DNA from: Fibrisoma montanum
Lineage (GTDB): Bacteria > Bacteroidota > Bacteroidia > Cytophagales > Spirosomataceae
Reading direction: 5' to 3'
DNA length: 64,000 nt
Assembly: GCF_003583365.1 (NCBI RefSeq)
Contig: NZ_QXED01000015.1
Coordinates: 49,722-113,721 of the forward strand
Position numbers and translations under genes: made by a program. Below the pieces are notes generated by a model, which was not told the DNA's origin, searched no databases, and worked only from the letters and a program-made list of their open reading frames with translations. The stretch's first letter is position 1. Each line of letters opens with the position of its first letter. Positions 42,457 to 53,467 of this stretch are shown here, piece after piece.

Positions 42457-43998
42457 ATGAACCGTAAGGACTTTCTACGACAACTGGGTTTGCTGACGGG
42501 CGGAGTTGCCTTCGGGATAGAGGGCATACCGGTCCGGGCGTATGCGCACAGCCCGCTGCTGTTCGACCTCGACTGCACGAACGGCAACGTACTGGTGCTG
42601 GTGCAGTTGCAGGGCGGCAACGATGGCCTGAACACGGTCGTGCCTTACGAAAACGATGTGTACTACCAGAAACGCCCGACGATTGCCATTCCAAAGGATA
42701 AAGTATTGAAACTGAGTAGTCAGCTTGGTTTCAATCCGGCGCTGGCTGCCTTCCGGGAGTTATACGATAACGCCCAGTTGTCTGTTGTCCAGAACGTTGG
42801 CTACCAGTCGCCGAACCGGTCGCATTTCCGCTCGACGGACATCTGGCTGTCGGGATCGGACGCGAACCAGGTATTGACGGAGGGCTGGGTGGGGCGCTAC
42901 CTGACCAGTCGGTTCCCGGCTTACCCCGTCACACTGCCCGAGCAGCCGATGGCCATTCAGCTCGGATCGGTCGAGTCGATGCTGCTGCAAAGCGAACTGG
43001 GTTCGATGGGTACCGTGTTCGATAACCCCAATGCCTTCTACGAACTGGTGAAAGGCAGCAGTACCGACAGCGATGCCATTCCGAACACCGTAGCGGGGGA
43101 GGAGCTGAAGTTTCTGCGCCAGGTAGCGGCACAGTCTGTGCAGTACTCCGACGTGATTAAGAAGAAGGCCGATATCGGTAAAAACCAGGTTACGTATCCC
43201 AACACGGGGCTGGGCAAACAACTGGCCATTGTGGCCGAACTCATCGCCGGCGGCCTGACTACCCCTGTTTATCTGACTACCCTCGGTGGTTTCGATACCC
43301 ACGCCAATCAGGTTACCGCCGGGAACGTAACGAGCGGACAACACGCTACCCTGCTCAGAACCGTAGCTGAAGCGGTAGCCGCTTTCCAGAAAGACCTCAC
43401 TAAACAGAATCTGGCCGACCGCGTAACGGTGATGACGTTCTCTGAGTTTGGTCGGCGGGTCAACCAGAACGGTACGACCGGCACGGACCACGGCACCGCT
43501 GCCCCCCTGTTTGTCGTCGGCAAGCCGGTTCGGGGTGGTATTGTCGGCGCAGCCCCCGATTTGAAAGACCTCGACAGCAGCGGGGATCTGAAATTCAAAA
43601 ACGACTACCGGCAGGTCTACGCCAGTGTGCTGCAGGATCATCTGGGCGTCGATGATTCAGCCACCCGGACGATTCTGGGGCGGAATTTCGACTCCCTGCC
43701 TATTTTCCGGCAGGCACCGGCCTTGCGGGTCACGGAAGGAACGTTTGCGCTTGGCCAGAACACACCAAATCCATTCTCAGACGTAACAGAAATTCAGTTT
43801 ACCGTACAAACCGCCCAGTACGTCCGGCTGACGTTGTACGATATGCAGGGCCGGGAGCTATCCGTGCTGCGCGAGGGCCGGGTCGACGCGGGCAACTACA
43901 CGGTGCCGGTCAGCGGGTATGGCCTGGCGGCCGGGCATTATCTCTACAGTCTGCAAACCGACGGTGGGCGGGCTGTGAAGCGACTCATGAAAGTATAA
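42457..43998 (+). CDS. DUF1501 family protein with T9SS type A sorting domain
   Basis: A 513-residue exported protein. The N-terminus MNRKDFLRQLGLLTGGVAFG resembles a Tat/Sec-like signal of the DUF1501 family. The DUF1501 domain (sulfatase-like fold) spans about 35-410, with LVLVQLQGGNDGLNTVVP, HFRSTDIWLSG, TLGGFDTHANQ, MTFSEFGRRVNQNG and GTDHGTAAPLFVVG. The last 85 residues are a type A sorting domain: TPNPFSDVTEIQF, VRLTLYDMQGRELSVL, AGNYTVPV, LAAGHYLYSL and VKRLMKV, so the protein is exported by the type IX system and likely anchored at or released from the surface. It is paired with DUF1800. Enzymatic activity is unknown. Confidence 0.92.
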   Translation: MNRKDFLRQLGLLTGGVAFGIEGIPVRAYAHSPLLFDLDCTNGNVLVLVQLQGGNDGLNTVVPYENDVYYQKRPTIAIPKDKVLKLSSQLGFNPALAAFRELYDNAQLSVVQNVGYQSPNRSHFRSTDIWLSGSDANQVLTEGWVGRYLTSRFPAYPVTLPEQPMAIQLGSVESMLLQSELGSMGTVFDNPNAFYELVKGSSTDSDAIPNTVAGEELKFLRQVAAQSVQYSDVIKKKADIGKNQVTYPNTGLGKQLAIVAELIAGGLTTPVYLTTLGGFDTHANQVTAGNVTSGQHATLLRTVAEAVAAFQKDLTKQNLADRVTVMTFSEFGRRVNQNGTTGTDHGTAAPLFVVGKPVRGGIVGAAPDLKDLDSSGDLKFKNDYRQVYASVLQDHLGVDDSATRTILGRNFDSLPIFRQAPALRVTEGTFALGQNTPNPFSDVTEIQFTVQTAQYVRLTLYDMQGRELSVLREGRVDAGNYTVPVSGYGLAAGHYLYSLQTDGGRAVKRLMKV

Positions 43999-44016
43999 CA
44001 GGAAAAGAACGCAGAG

Positions 44017-44042
44017 AGCCGGATAAACCATCCGGCTTTTTT
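44017..44042 (+). terminator. Intrinsic terminator after DUF1501
   Basis: An 8-bp stem (44017-44024 with 44030-44037), a 5-base loop and a T run. Confidence 0.85.
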
Positions 44043-44075
44043 GTTAGGTCCAAAAGGAATGGGCAAATTTGTAGT

Positions 44076-44906
44076 ATGACAACCAACAACCTGGACGAGA
44101 AAATTGACGCGATGACGCCCCGCCGACGGGAGCAGCTGCTGGCCTTCGATCGGCTGCTGACCATCATGGACGAATTGCGTGAGCAATGTCCCTGGGACCG
44201 TAAGCAGACCTGGGAAAGCCTTCGCCACCTGACCATCGAGGAAACGTACGAACTGTCTGATGCCATTCTGGAAAACGACGCGCCCGAAGTGCGGAAGGAA
44301 CTGGGAGATCTGCTGCTGCACCTGGTATTTTACGCCCGGATTGCGTCGGAAACGGGGGCATTCGACATCGCCGACGTACTGAACGGGATTTGCGAGAAGC
44401 TGATCAGCCGGCACCCGCACATCTACGGTAACACGAAAGCCGAAACGGAAGAAGAAGTTAAACAGAACTGGGAGCAGCTGAAACTCAAAGAAGGCAACAA
44501 ATCCGTGCTGGGTGGCGTACCGGGGTCACTGCCGGCGCTGGTCAAAGCCATGCGCATTCAGGAAAAAGCCCGGGGTGCCGGCTTCGACTGGGAAGAGAAG
44601 CAGCAGGTCTGGGAAAAGGTTGAGGAGGAAATGCAGGAGTTTAAGGCCGAGTTCAACGCAGAGAAAAACGAAGCCATTGACCGCCAGCGCGCGGAGGGCG
44701 AATTCGGCGATCTGCTGTTCTCGCTGGTCAACTACGCCCGTTTCATCGACATCAACCCCGAAACGGCGCTGGAGCGAACCAACAAGAAATTCATCAGGCG
44801 ATTCCAGTACCTTGAGGCCAGGGCCAAAGAAAGTGGACGGGATCTAAAGGATATGACGCTGGCGGAGATGGATGTGTTCTGGAACGAAGCGAAAACAGCC
44901 CTATGA
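44076..44906 (+). CDS. mazG: Nucleoside triphosphate pyrophosphohydrolase MazG
   Basis: A 276-residue cytoplasmic NTP pyrophosphohydrolase with two MazG domains. The first has TIEETYELSDAI and EVRKELGDLLLHLVFYARI (the EExxE and ExxD metal ligands), the second VEEEMQEFKAEF and EGEFGDLLFSLVNYARF. The linker segment NKSVLGGVPGSLPALVKAMRIQEKARGAGFDW is highly characteristic. It hydrolyses (d)NTPs to the monophosphate and diphosphate, a house-cleaning or stringent-response-related role. The next gene starts within its stop codon (ATGA), so they are coupled. The ATG is clear and the length normal. Confidence 0.95.
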   Translation: MTTNNLDEKIDAMTPRRREQLLAFDRLLTIMDELREQCPWDRKQTWESLRHLTIEETYELSDAILENDAPEVRKELGDLLLHLVFYARIASETGAFDIADVLNGICEKLISRHPHIYGNTKAETEEEVKQNWEQLKLKEGNKSVLGGVPGSLPALVKAMRIQEKARGAGFDWEEKQQVWEKVEEEMQEFKAEFNAEKNEAIDRQRAEGEFGDLLFSLVNYARFIDINPETALERTNKKFIRRFQYLEARAKESGRDLKDMTLAEMDVFWNEAKTAL

Positions 44907-45637
44907 GAGTTGCGTTCATTACTGATCTGCACATCGGGGCCGAAGGCGAAAAACCCATGGACGTTGATGTGCGCCAGAATTTTCTGAATGCGCTGGCGTT
45001 TCTGCCTGAAGTCAATCCGGCCTGCCTCGTTATCGGGGGGGACATCTGCTACCAGACCGGCGACCGCACGATCTACCAGTGGGTCCGTCAGCAGGTAAGT
45101 CGGCTGCGATTTCCGTGTTATTACATTGCCGGCAACCACGACGATTCTACGCTGCTGGCGGAGGAAATGAACCTGACGCATAACCTTCAGGACGGTGAAC
45201 TGTATTATGCCCTGCCGCTGGAAGGTTACCCGTCGCTGTTCCTCGATACGTCCCGCGGAACCATGTCCCCGACGCAGTGGGAGTGGCTGCGGGAACATCT
45301 GCTGGTGCTGAAGGACAACAACGTACTGGTGTTCATGCATCACCCACCCGTCGAAGCCGATGTCCGGTACATGGACACTACGTACCCGTTTCAGCAGGGC
45401 GACCAGTTTTTGTCGCTGGTGAAGGAACTGCCCTGCCACGTAACGGTGGTCTGCGGGCATTATCATGTCGAAAAGACCGTACTGCGCGGCAACCTGACCG
45501 AACTGATTACGCCCTCCCTGTTTTTTCAGATGAAGCACGATCCGGCTCACGATGCCGTCATCGATCATTACCGCATCGCCGTTCGGGAACTCAATTTAAC
45601 CTCCCACGGCACCAACAGTACAGTGCACTATCTTTAA
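44903..45637 (+). CDS. Calcineurin-like metallophosphoesterase
   Basis: A 244-residue cytoplasmic metallophosphoesterase. The five metal-binding motifs are in order: FITDLHIG, IGGDICYQTGD, AGNHDD, VFMHHPP and VCGHYHVEK, as in class III cyclic-nucleotide phosphodiesterase-like (CpdA) enzymes. Two divalent metals and a phosphodiester or phosphomonoester substrate are expected; a cAMP/cNMP role cannot be confirmed. Its start overlaps mazG by four bases. It is convergent with guaB across a long hairpin. Confidence 0.92.
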   Translation: MRVAFITDLHIGAEGEKPMDVDVRQNFLNALAFLPEVNPACLVIGGDICYQTGDRTIYQWVRQQVSRLRFPCYYIAGNHDDSTLLAEEMNLTHNLQDGELYYALPLEGYPSLFLDTSRGTMSPTQWEWLREHLLVLKDNNVLVFMHHPPVEADVRYMDTTYPFQQGDQFLSLVKELPCHVTVVCGHYHVEKTVLRGNLTELITPSLFFQMKHDPAHDAVIDHYRIAVRELNLTSHGTNSTVHYL

Positions 45638-45640
45638 CCG

Positions 45641-45708
45641 ATTGAGTTGTTGAGTGATTGAATTGAGTTGCTCATTCAACAATTCAATCATTCAACAACT
45701 CAATCTTT

Positions 45709-45710
<2 letters not shown>
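45641..45710. terminator. Long bidirectional hairpin between metallophosphoesterase and guaB
   Basis: The left arm (45641-45670) and right arm (45677-45704) are complementary over about 26 bases with only one or two mismatches, built of repeated ATTGAGTTGTTGA-like words, followed by a T run at 45706-45710. It works for the plus-strand gene and, by symmetry, probably for guaB. Confidence 0.8.
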
Positions 45711-47220
<1,510 letters not shown>

Positions 47221-47496
47221 CGAAAATTTTTTGAATTGGGAGTGAGTGGATTGTTTGTGAGTGACTGCTTAACGTGAGTCCTGGCTGGCGGTAGTAGTCT
47301 AATCCATTGTTTGCCAGTCTGGTAAGGCGGCTTTTATGGTACCATGACCGAGATGACAAAAATACTCATTGAGTTAGCCAGGAATCACGTTGATTCAACA
47401 CAGGAGTCGATCTGCTTTAGGATGATACGTGTCTTTTGACGCAGAAACGTTGTTCAACGTCCTGGCTCTGTTTATACCCTGTATGGTTGCAGCGAA
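47221..47496. other. Intergenic region between guaB and the DUF2141 gene
   Basis: No gene, RNA or clear hairpin is seen. Confidence 0.4.
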
Positions 47497-47928
47497 TCAG
47501 TTCAACTTGATACTGATCGACTTACCGTCGGCGTTGACCTGAATTTTGCAGTCACTAAACTTGGGGGCCGACATCACCGGCCGGAAATTATTGCTGAAAC
47601 CGTACGGCTCCTTGGGGATGCCGAACATCCGTTTGTCCAGCACGCCGTTGGCATTGGCGTCGTGATACACCGCCACGGCATACTCGCCCGGCTCAACCGA
47701 AAACGTAGCTTCAACGCTGGCTCCAGTGGGTTTTATCTGTCTGACGTCGAACGGTTTACACTCCGGAAAACCGGCGCAGGCTTTGAACAGCGCTATGTTC
47801 ACGAGCCCTTTGGTCTGGCGGACGTTTTGTACGTCTATGAGCAGCGTAGCTTTTGCAGCAGGGCTTTCAACAGGTACGAGAACGAAGCGGGCAACTAGCA
47901 ACGACAGGAAAACAAACATCGGCATCAT
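47497..47928 (-). CDS. DUF2141 domain exported protein
   Basis: A 143-residue protein with a short signal peptide (MMPMFVFLSLLVARFVLVPVESPAAKA). The mature chain matches DUF2141: LLIDVQNVRQTKGLVNIALFKACAGFP, VEPGEYAVAVYHDANANGVLDKRMFGIPKEPYGFSNN and SDCKIQVNADGKSISIKL. The DANxNGxLD loop resembles a calcium-binding turn. Such proteins are small and periplasmic or surface-located in Bacteroidota and many Proteobacteria, of unknown function. The start is either of two overlapping ATGs at 47928 or 47925. It is isolated, with gaps of about 300 bases on both sides. Confidence 0.9.
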   Translation of the reverse strand: MMPMFVFLSLLVARFVLVPVESPAAKATLLIDVQNVRQTKGLVNIALFKACAGFPECKPFDVRQIKPTGASVEATFSVEPGEYAVAVYHDANANGVLDKRMFGIPKEPYGFSNNFRPVMSAPKFSDCKIQVNADGKSISIKLN

Positions 47929-48251
47929 GGTTTTTCCAAAAACGAAAATAGTCCGGATTTAGTAAATTCTAACGGTCATGATCCCCAAATTTGCTCATTC
48001 GCCGTTGGCGGCACCTTTCGGGGTGGTTTGGTTGGCTCAAATCACGGATACCGTTCACATCGCAGGCGCAGGACGCACACAAAGGAGGGGCAGTACAATA
48101 CCATTCATTAGTTTTGCAATCGATTGCATGAAATTGATTTTATTTGGCATCTTAATCAGCTAACCCCGTTGATGGCAGAAAGCAAATTGTCTGCACGGGA
48201 CCGTAGTCTGCTGATCAATGACCTCAACAATGTCCTGAAGATTGACTGACA
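47929..48251. other. Intergenic region upstream of the sialate O-acetylesterase gene
   Basis: About 320 bases. The only thing of note is a 25-codon open frame (48172-48249, ATGGCAGAAAGC start) that ends two bases before the ATG of the next gene. Its product would begin MAESKLSARDRSLL. It might be a leader peptide or the end of an eroded gene; I do not claim it as a gene. Confidence 0.4.
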
Positions 48252-50198
48252 ATGAAGTGCTTCGTTTTATGCTGCTGGCTGTTACTGGTCGGTGTTACCG
48301 CACAGGCTCAACTACGTTTACCAAAATTAATCAGCGATGGTATGGTGCTGCAACGCGACACGCGCCTGACCATCTGGGGCTGGGCCAAAGCCGGGGAGCG
48401 AATTACGGTCCGCTTCAGGAATAAAACCTATAAAAGCCAGACCAACAGCGAGGGTACGTGGCAGGTGACATTGCCGCCTGCACCGGCGGGTGGGCCGTAT
48501 AACATGGAGGTTGCGGGAGGAACGTCACGGCTGACGGTCAACGATATTCTCCTGGGCGATGTGTGGTTGTGCAGCGGCCAGAGCAACATGGTCCACCAGC
48601 TGAATATTCACGACGTGACCTACGCCAAGGAAATTGCGGAGGCTAACTTTCCCAACATCCGCCAGTTCTGGGTGCCTACCCTGACGGACCTGCAAGGGCC
48701 ACAACGCGATTTCCCACAAGGGCAGTGGAAAGCCGCCGTGGGGGAGGACGTTCGGCCATTTTCGGCGGTGGCTTATTTCTTCGCCAAAACGATTCACCAG
48801 AGATACAACGTACCGATCGGTATCATCAACGCCAGCGTAGGCGGTACGCCCATTGAAGCCTGGATCAGCGAAGCGGGCCTGAAGGAGATTCCATCGCAGA
48901 AAGCACTCATCGAGAAAAACAAGGATACAACCTACATCAATGGCCTGGCTCGTCGGGCGGCTGCTGTCCCCCGGCCCACACCGCCGGTCGATTTGGGCAT
49001 GACGGGTTCCACCAAATGGTCAGACCCGGCCTATGCGCCCAAAGGCTGGCGGCCGATCAACGTTCCGGGCTACTGGGAAGACCAGGGCATCAGGGACCTG
49101 AACGGCGTGGTCTGGTACCGTCGCGAGGTGGAGATTCCGGCTTCTATGGCAGGTAAGGCGGCCAGGGTGTTTCTGGGCCGAATCGTAGATGCCGACGAAC
49201 TCTACATCAACGGCAAGCTGGTCGGGCGCACCACCTATCAATACCCGCAGCGCCGGTATGCCGTGCCCGCCGACGTGCTAAAACCGGGTAAGAACACCTT
49301 TGTTGTACGGGTGACGAACATGGCCGGAAAAGGCGGCTTCGTGCCTGACAAGCCGTACTGCATCTTTGCGGGAGCCGACACCGTTGATCTGAAAGGAACC
49401 TGGCAGTACAAAGTAGGCACGGCTTACCGGCCAGTGGCCAGGGGCAATGCAGCCGGGGGCAGTCCAGCCGGGGCCATCAATGCGCAGAATCAGCCCACGG
49501 CTTTATACAACGCTATGATTGCTCCGGCCGTCGAATACGCTATCAAGGGGGTTTGCTGGTATCAGGGCGAAAGTAACGCCGGCCGGCCGCAGGAATACGA
49601 AACCTTGCAGCGGGCGTTGATCAGCGACTGGCGGAACCGGTTCAGCCAGCCGGCGTTGCCGTTTCTGTACGTACAGCTTCCGGGGTTCATGGACTACAAC
49701 TACCAGCCTGGCGAGAGTAGCTGGGCCGTCTTGCGGGAAGCCCAGCTCAAAGCCCTGTCGGTGCCCAACACGGCGATGGCGGTGGCAATCGACCTCGGCG
49801 AGTGGAACGATATTCACCCCGACAACAAAAAAGACGTGGGCGAACGGCTGGCGCTGGCCGCTATGAACGTAGCGTACAAAGAAAACCGGGTTTATTCGGG
49901 TCCGTTATTCCAGTCGGCAACCGTTGACGGCAATAAAATCGTGATCAGTTTTACGAACGTGGGGAGTGGCCTAATCGCCAGCGACGGCGAAGAACTCGGC
50001 GAATTCGCCATTGCCGGGAGCGACAAAAAGTTCGTCTGGGCCAAGGCGAGGATTGAAGGCGACAAGGTGGTGGTGTGGAGCGATGAAGTGACCGCGCCCC
50101 AATACGTGCGCTACGCCTGGGCCGACAACCCTGTTCATCCGAATTTATACAACAAAGAAGGCTTGCCGGCCTCCCCGTTCCGAACGGATAACCAGTAA
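48252..50198 (+). CDS. Sialate O-acetylesterase (SGNH-type, with inserted jelly-roll domain)
   Basis: A 648-residue exported enzyme (signal peptide MKCFVLCCWLLLVGVTAQAQ). The first SGNH block GDVWLCSGQSNM (nucleophile Ser) is near 115, NASVGGTPIEAWIS (Gly block) near 195, WYQGESNAGRPQEYE near 435, and DLGEWNDIHPDNK carries the Asp/His pair near 520. Between them, about 255-375, an inserted beta-jelly-roll resembling the sugar-binding domain of GH2 enzymes is seen (GVVWYRREVEIPASMAG, DADELYINGKLVG). The family removes acetyl groups from sialic acids; in Bacteroidota many act on acetylated xylan instead. A xylanase gene follows directly, which supports acetylxylan as substrate. Confidence 0.9.
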   Translation: MKCFVLCCWLLLVGVTAQAQLRLPKLISDGMVLQRDTRLTIWGWAKAGERITVRFRNKTYKSQTNSEGTWQVTLPPAPAGGPYNMEVAGGTSRLTVNDILLGDVWLCSGQSNMVHQLNIHDVTYAKEIAEANFPNIRQFWVPTLTDLQGPQRDFPQGQWKAAVGEDVRPFSAVAYFFAKTIHQRYNVPIGIINASVGGTPIEAWISEAGLKEIPSQKALIEKNKDTTYINGLARRAAAVPRPTPPVDLGMTGSTKWSDPAYAPKGWRPINVPGYWEDQGIRDLNGVVWYRREVEIPASMAGKAARVFLGRIVDADELYINGKLVGRTTYQYPQRRYAVPADVLKPGKNTFVVRVTNMAGKGGFVPDKPYCIFAGADTVDLKGTWQYKVGTAYRPVARGNAAGGSPAGAINAQNQPTALYNAMIAPAVEYAIKGVCWYQGESNAGRPQEYETLQRALISDWRNRFSQPALPFLYVQLPGFMDYNYQPGESSWAVLREAQLKALSVPNTAMAVAIDLGEWNDIHPDNKKDVGERLALAAMNVAYKENRVYSGPLFQSATVDGNKIVISFTNVGSGLIASDGEELGEFAIAGSDKKFVWAKARIEGDKVVVWSDEVTAPQYVRYAWADNPVHPNLYNKEGLPASPFRTDNQ

Positions 50199-50352
50199 AC
50201 GTAGTATCTTGGGGGAGGTCGACGCCTGGCATCAGCCAAAATTCAGGTACGCACCTAGTCTACCAATGCATAGTCGAAGCTTTTTTCAAGAACAATTCAA
50301 CATTCAGTATCTGACTTGTAAATCAATTCCTTACCAATTAACCGCATTCGTC

Positions 50353-51438
50353 ATGAACAAATCAATCGGCTTAACCGCGCTACTCGGTGGCTTACTCTGC
50401 TTCGGCGCTACGGTGGACCCCGACAGGCACCTGGCTCTACCTACGCTAAAGGAAGCGTACAGGAATTTCTTTCCGGTTGGCGTGGCCGTGGCCCCCAGAA
50501 GCCTGACCGGGCCGGAAGCGGAGTTGATCCGGCAGCAATTCAACAGCCTGACGCCGGAAAATGCCATGAAGATGGGCCCGATTCATCCCGAAGAGAACCG
50601 GTATTTCTGGCAGGATGCCGATGCCATTGTGGCCTTCGCCCAGCAGAACAACTTCAAAGTCAGAGGGCATACGCTCTGCTGGCATAACCAGACGCCCCGC
50701 TGGTTTTTCACCGATGCCCAGGGCAATCAGGTGAGTCGCGAGGTGCTGCTGAGCCGCCTGAAGCAGCACATCAACGACGTAATGGGGCGGTACAAAGGCA
50801 AAATTTACGCCTGGGATGTGGTCAACGAAGCCGTGCCGGATACCGGTACGGGCATCTACAGGCGGTCGAAGTTTTACGAGATCATCGGCGAAGACTACAT
50901 CGAAAAAGCATTTGAATACGCCCACGCGGCCGACCCCGGTGCGACGTTGTTTTATAATGACTATAACACCGAAAATGCATCGAAGCGCGAGCGGATTTTT
51001 CAGCTCCTGAAAAAGCTGAAGAACAAAGGCGTTCCCATCCAGGGCGTTGGCTTGCAGGGTCACTGGTCGATTTACGAACCAACCGTCGGGGAGCTGGAAA
51101 CGTCCATCAAACAGTTCGCCAGCCTGGGACTGCAGGTACAGATCACCGAGCTGGACGTATCGGTTCACCCAAAAGAACACGAGCGCCGGGCTAAAAAACC
51201 AACCGATACGAGTGAGTTGACCCCGGATATGGTGGTCAAACAGGCGGCTCAGTACAAGATGCTGTTCGATACGTTCCGGAAGCACAAAGGCACCCTGACC
51301 GGGGTGACGTTCTGGAACATTTCTGACAAAACAACCTGGCTCGACAATTTTCCCGTTGCGGGCCGGAAAGATTACCCGCTTTTGTTTGATCAGAATTACC
51401 AGCCCAAGGAAGCGTTCAAGAGCGTGGTTACGTTCTGA
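50353..51438 (+). CDS. Endo-1,4-beta-xylanase, GH10 family
   Basis: 361 residues from the ATG at 50353, chosen because it gives a signal peptide (MNKSIGLTALLGGLLCFGA); the frame is open further upstream to 50209 without coding character. The GH10 TIM barrel covers nearly the whole mature protein: NSLTPENAMKMGPIHPE, RGHTLCWHNQTPRWF, the acid/base Glu in WDVVNEA, YNDYNTE, QGHW, and the nucleophile Glu in ITELDVSV. It is expected to cut xylan backbones outside or in the periplasm. Single domain, no binding module. It lies 154 bases after the acetylesterase, likely in one operon for acetylxylan breakdown. Confidence 0.94.
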   Translation: MNKSIGLTALLGGLLCFGATVDPDRHLALPTLKEAYRNFFPVGVAVAPRSLTGPEAELIRQQFNSLTPENAMKMGPIHPEENRYFWQDADAIVAFAQQNNFKVRGHTLCWHNQTPRWFFTDAQGNQVSREVLLSRLKQHINDVMGRYKGKIYAWDVVNEAVPDTGTGIYRRSKFYEIIGEDYIEKAFEYAHAADPGATLFYNDYNTENASKRERIFQLLKKLKNKGVPIQGVGLQGHWSIYEPTVGELETSIKQFASLGLQVQITELDVSVHPKEHERRAKKPTDTSELTPDMVVKQAAQYKMLFDTFRKHKGTLTGVTFWNISDKTTWLDNFPVAGRKDYPLLFDQNYQPKEAFKSVVTF

Positions 51439-51653
51439 TCCCTGTTGACGAGAGCGGTGCTTTTACGGTGCAGTCAGCCTTTTTTGGGTTGCTTCGGCGT
51501 AAAATCACCGCTCATTTTTTTACATTTGTAAACGCCCCTCAACCGGGCCACAACAGCCATGAGCGGTTCGCAGGGTGATGGGCAGTAAACAGATTGCAGA
51601 TCGACATACTGAACGTTACCCTTTAAACGGCTTTGTGAACGTAGTTTGCCAGT

Positions 51654-53402
51654 ATGATAGCCCAGCCGACACCACCCCCGAAACGATGGATTACTAAACC
51701 CTTCCCGAACTCACCAGCGCAGCGGGTGGCCATTGAATCCCTTACCCAATCGCTGAATATCAGCCCGTTTCTGGCCAGTCTGCTCGTGCAGCGCGGTATC
51801 CACACGTTCGAGGAGGCCCGTTCGTTCTTTCGGCCGGAGCTGGGCCACCTGCACGATCCGTTCCTGATGAAAGATATGGACCGGGCGATTGAACGCCTGA
51901 AACTGGCGTTTCTGCGGCAGGAAAAAATTCTGGTGTACGGCGACTATGATGTAGACGGCACTACGTCGGTTGCGCTGTTTTACGGATTTCTGAAGACTTT
52001 TTACCCCCACGTTGATTACTACATTCCGGATCGGTACAAGGAGGGCTATGGCGTTTCGAAGGCGGGCATCGACTGGGCCGTGGCGAACGAGTTTACGCTG
52101 ATTGTCAGTCTCGACTGCGGCATCAAATCGATCGATCGGGTAACCGAAGCCTGGGAGCTCGGTATTGATTTTATCATCTGTGATCACCACCGCCCCGGCC
52201 GAGGAACGGATGGCGACGAACTGCCGCCGGCTGCGGCTGTGCTGGACCCCAAGCGATCCGACTGCGACTATCCCTACAAGGAACTGACCGGCTGTGGGGT
52301 TGGCTTCAAGCTGCTTCAGGCCTACTGCATCTTCGAAAATATCCCGCTCGAAACCCTCTTCGGCTACCTCGATCTGGTAGCCATCAGCATTGCGTCGGAT
52401 ATCGTGCCCATCACGGGCGAAAACCGGGTGATGGCCCACTACGGACTGAAGGTGCTGAACCAGTCGCCTCGGCCGGGCGTGAAAGCGCTGATTAAGGTGG
52501 CCGGCTTCACGCGGGAGCTCGACATCACCAACGTCGTGTTCGGGCTGGGGCCGCGCATCAATGCCGCCGGGCGGATTCAGCACGCGCGGGCAGCCGTGCA
52601 GCTGATGCTGTCTCATTCGGAGGAAGAAGCCGATCAGTTTGCGCTGGAAATCAATAAGCACAATGCCAGCCGGCGCGAGTTCGATACGACCATGACGGAG
52701 CAGGCTTTGTCCATGATCCGGCGTAACGAAACGATGGTAAAAGCCAAAACCACCGTACTCTACGATGCCACCTGGCACAAAGGCGTGATCGGGATTGTGG
52801 CGTCGCGCTGCATCGAGCACTTTCACCGCCCGACGATCATCCTGACGCAGTCGCACAACAAAGCGGCCGGGTCGGCGCGGTCGGTGCCGGGCTTCGATGT
52901 GTACGAGGCCATTGAAGAGTGTGCCGACCTGCTCGAACAGTTCGGGGGGCATACGTTTGCCGCCGGCATGACGCTGCCCATCGACAACATCGAGGCTTTC
53001 CGGCGGAAGTTTGAGGAGGTGGTTGCCCGCCGGATCAGCGAAGAACACCTGACCCCGCTGGTCGAAATCGACCTGCCGATGGACTTCAGCGAGATCGAGC
53101 CCAAGATGGTCCGTATCCTGAAGCAGATGGCGCCGTTTGGTCCGCAGAATATGTGTCCGGTTTTCATGACCGACGACGTGTATATGGTCGGGTTGCCGAC
53201 GATTATGAAGGAGAAGCACCTGAAGATGACGGTTCGGCAGGGACGATCGGGCCACACCTTCACGGCCGTTGGCTTCGGCTTTGCCCACTGGGCCGACCAG
53301 CTCAGTACGGGTGAACCCTTCTCGATCTGCTACCAGGTTGAAGAAAATCACTACGGCGGCAACATCTCACTGCAATTGATGCTGCGGGATATTAAATGCT
53401 GA
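51654..53402 (+). CDS. recJ: Single-stranded-DNA-specific exonuclease RecJ
   Basis: A 582-residue 5'-3' single-strand exonuclease of recombination and mismatch repair. The DHH-superfamily motifs are VYGDYDVDGTTSV (motif I), LIVSLDCGIKSID (motif II), ICDHHRPG (motif III, DHH) and ISIASDIVPITGENR (motif IV); the DHHA1 domain shows GVIGIVASRCIEHFHRPTI and GSARSVPGFDV. A C-terminal OB-fold follows. Length is normal for the RecJ core. It starts at an ATG that follows a stretch without genes and is followed 65 bases later by the formylglycine-generating-enzyme-like gene. Assignment is firm. Confidence 0.96.
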   Translation: MIAQPTPPPKRWITKPFPNSPAQRVAIESLTQSLNISPFLASLLVQRGIHTFEEARSFFRPELGHLHDPFLMKDMDRAIERLKLAFLRQEKILVYGDYDVDGTTSVALFYGFLKTFYPHVDYYIPDRYKEGYGVSKAGIDWAVANEFTLIVSLDCGIKSIDRVTEAWELGIDFIICDHHRPGRGTDGDELPPAAAVLDPKRSDCDYPYKELTGCGVGFKLLQAYCIFENIPLETLFGYLDLVAISIASDIVPITGENRVMAHYGLKVLNQSPRPGVKALIKVAGFTRELDITNVVFGLGPRINAAGRIQHARAAVQLMLSHSEEEADQFALEINKHNASRREFDTTMTEQALSMIRRNETMVKAKTTVLYDATWHKGVIGIVASRCIEHFHRPTIILTQSHNKAAGSARSVPGFDVYEAIEECADLLEQFGGHTFAAGMTLPIDNIEAFRRKFEEVVARRISEEHLTPLVEIDLPMDFSEIEPKMVRILKQMAPFGPQNMCPVFMTDDVYMVGLPTIMKEKHLKMTVRQGRSGHTFTAVGFGFAHWADQLSTGEPFSICYQVEENHYGGNISLQLMLRDIKC

Positions 53403-53467
53403 TGGATCGAGTCGCTACGGTAGAATACCATACCCTTTTTCCGGCTCCGTTACGTTTTTAGTACGTT

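Noticed and set aside
47978..48163. 61-codon open frame upstream of the acetylesterase
   Set aside because: No start context, family or composition supports it.
51711..53351. 546-codon minus-strand open frame
   Set aside because: Antisense to recJ, which has all its motifs on the plus strand.
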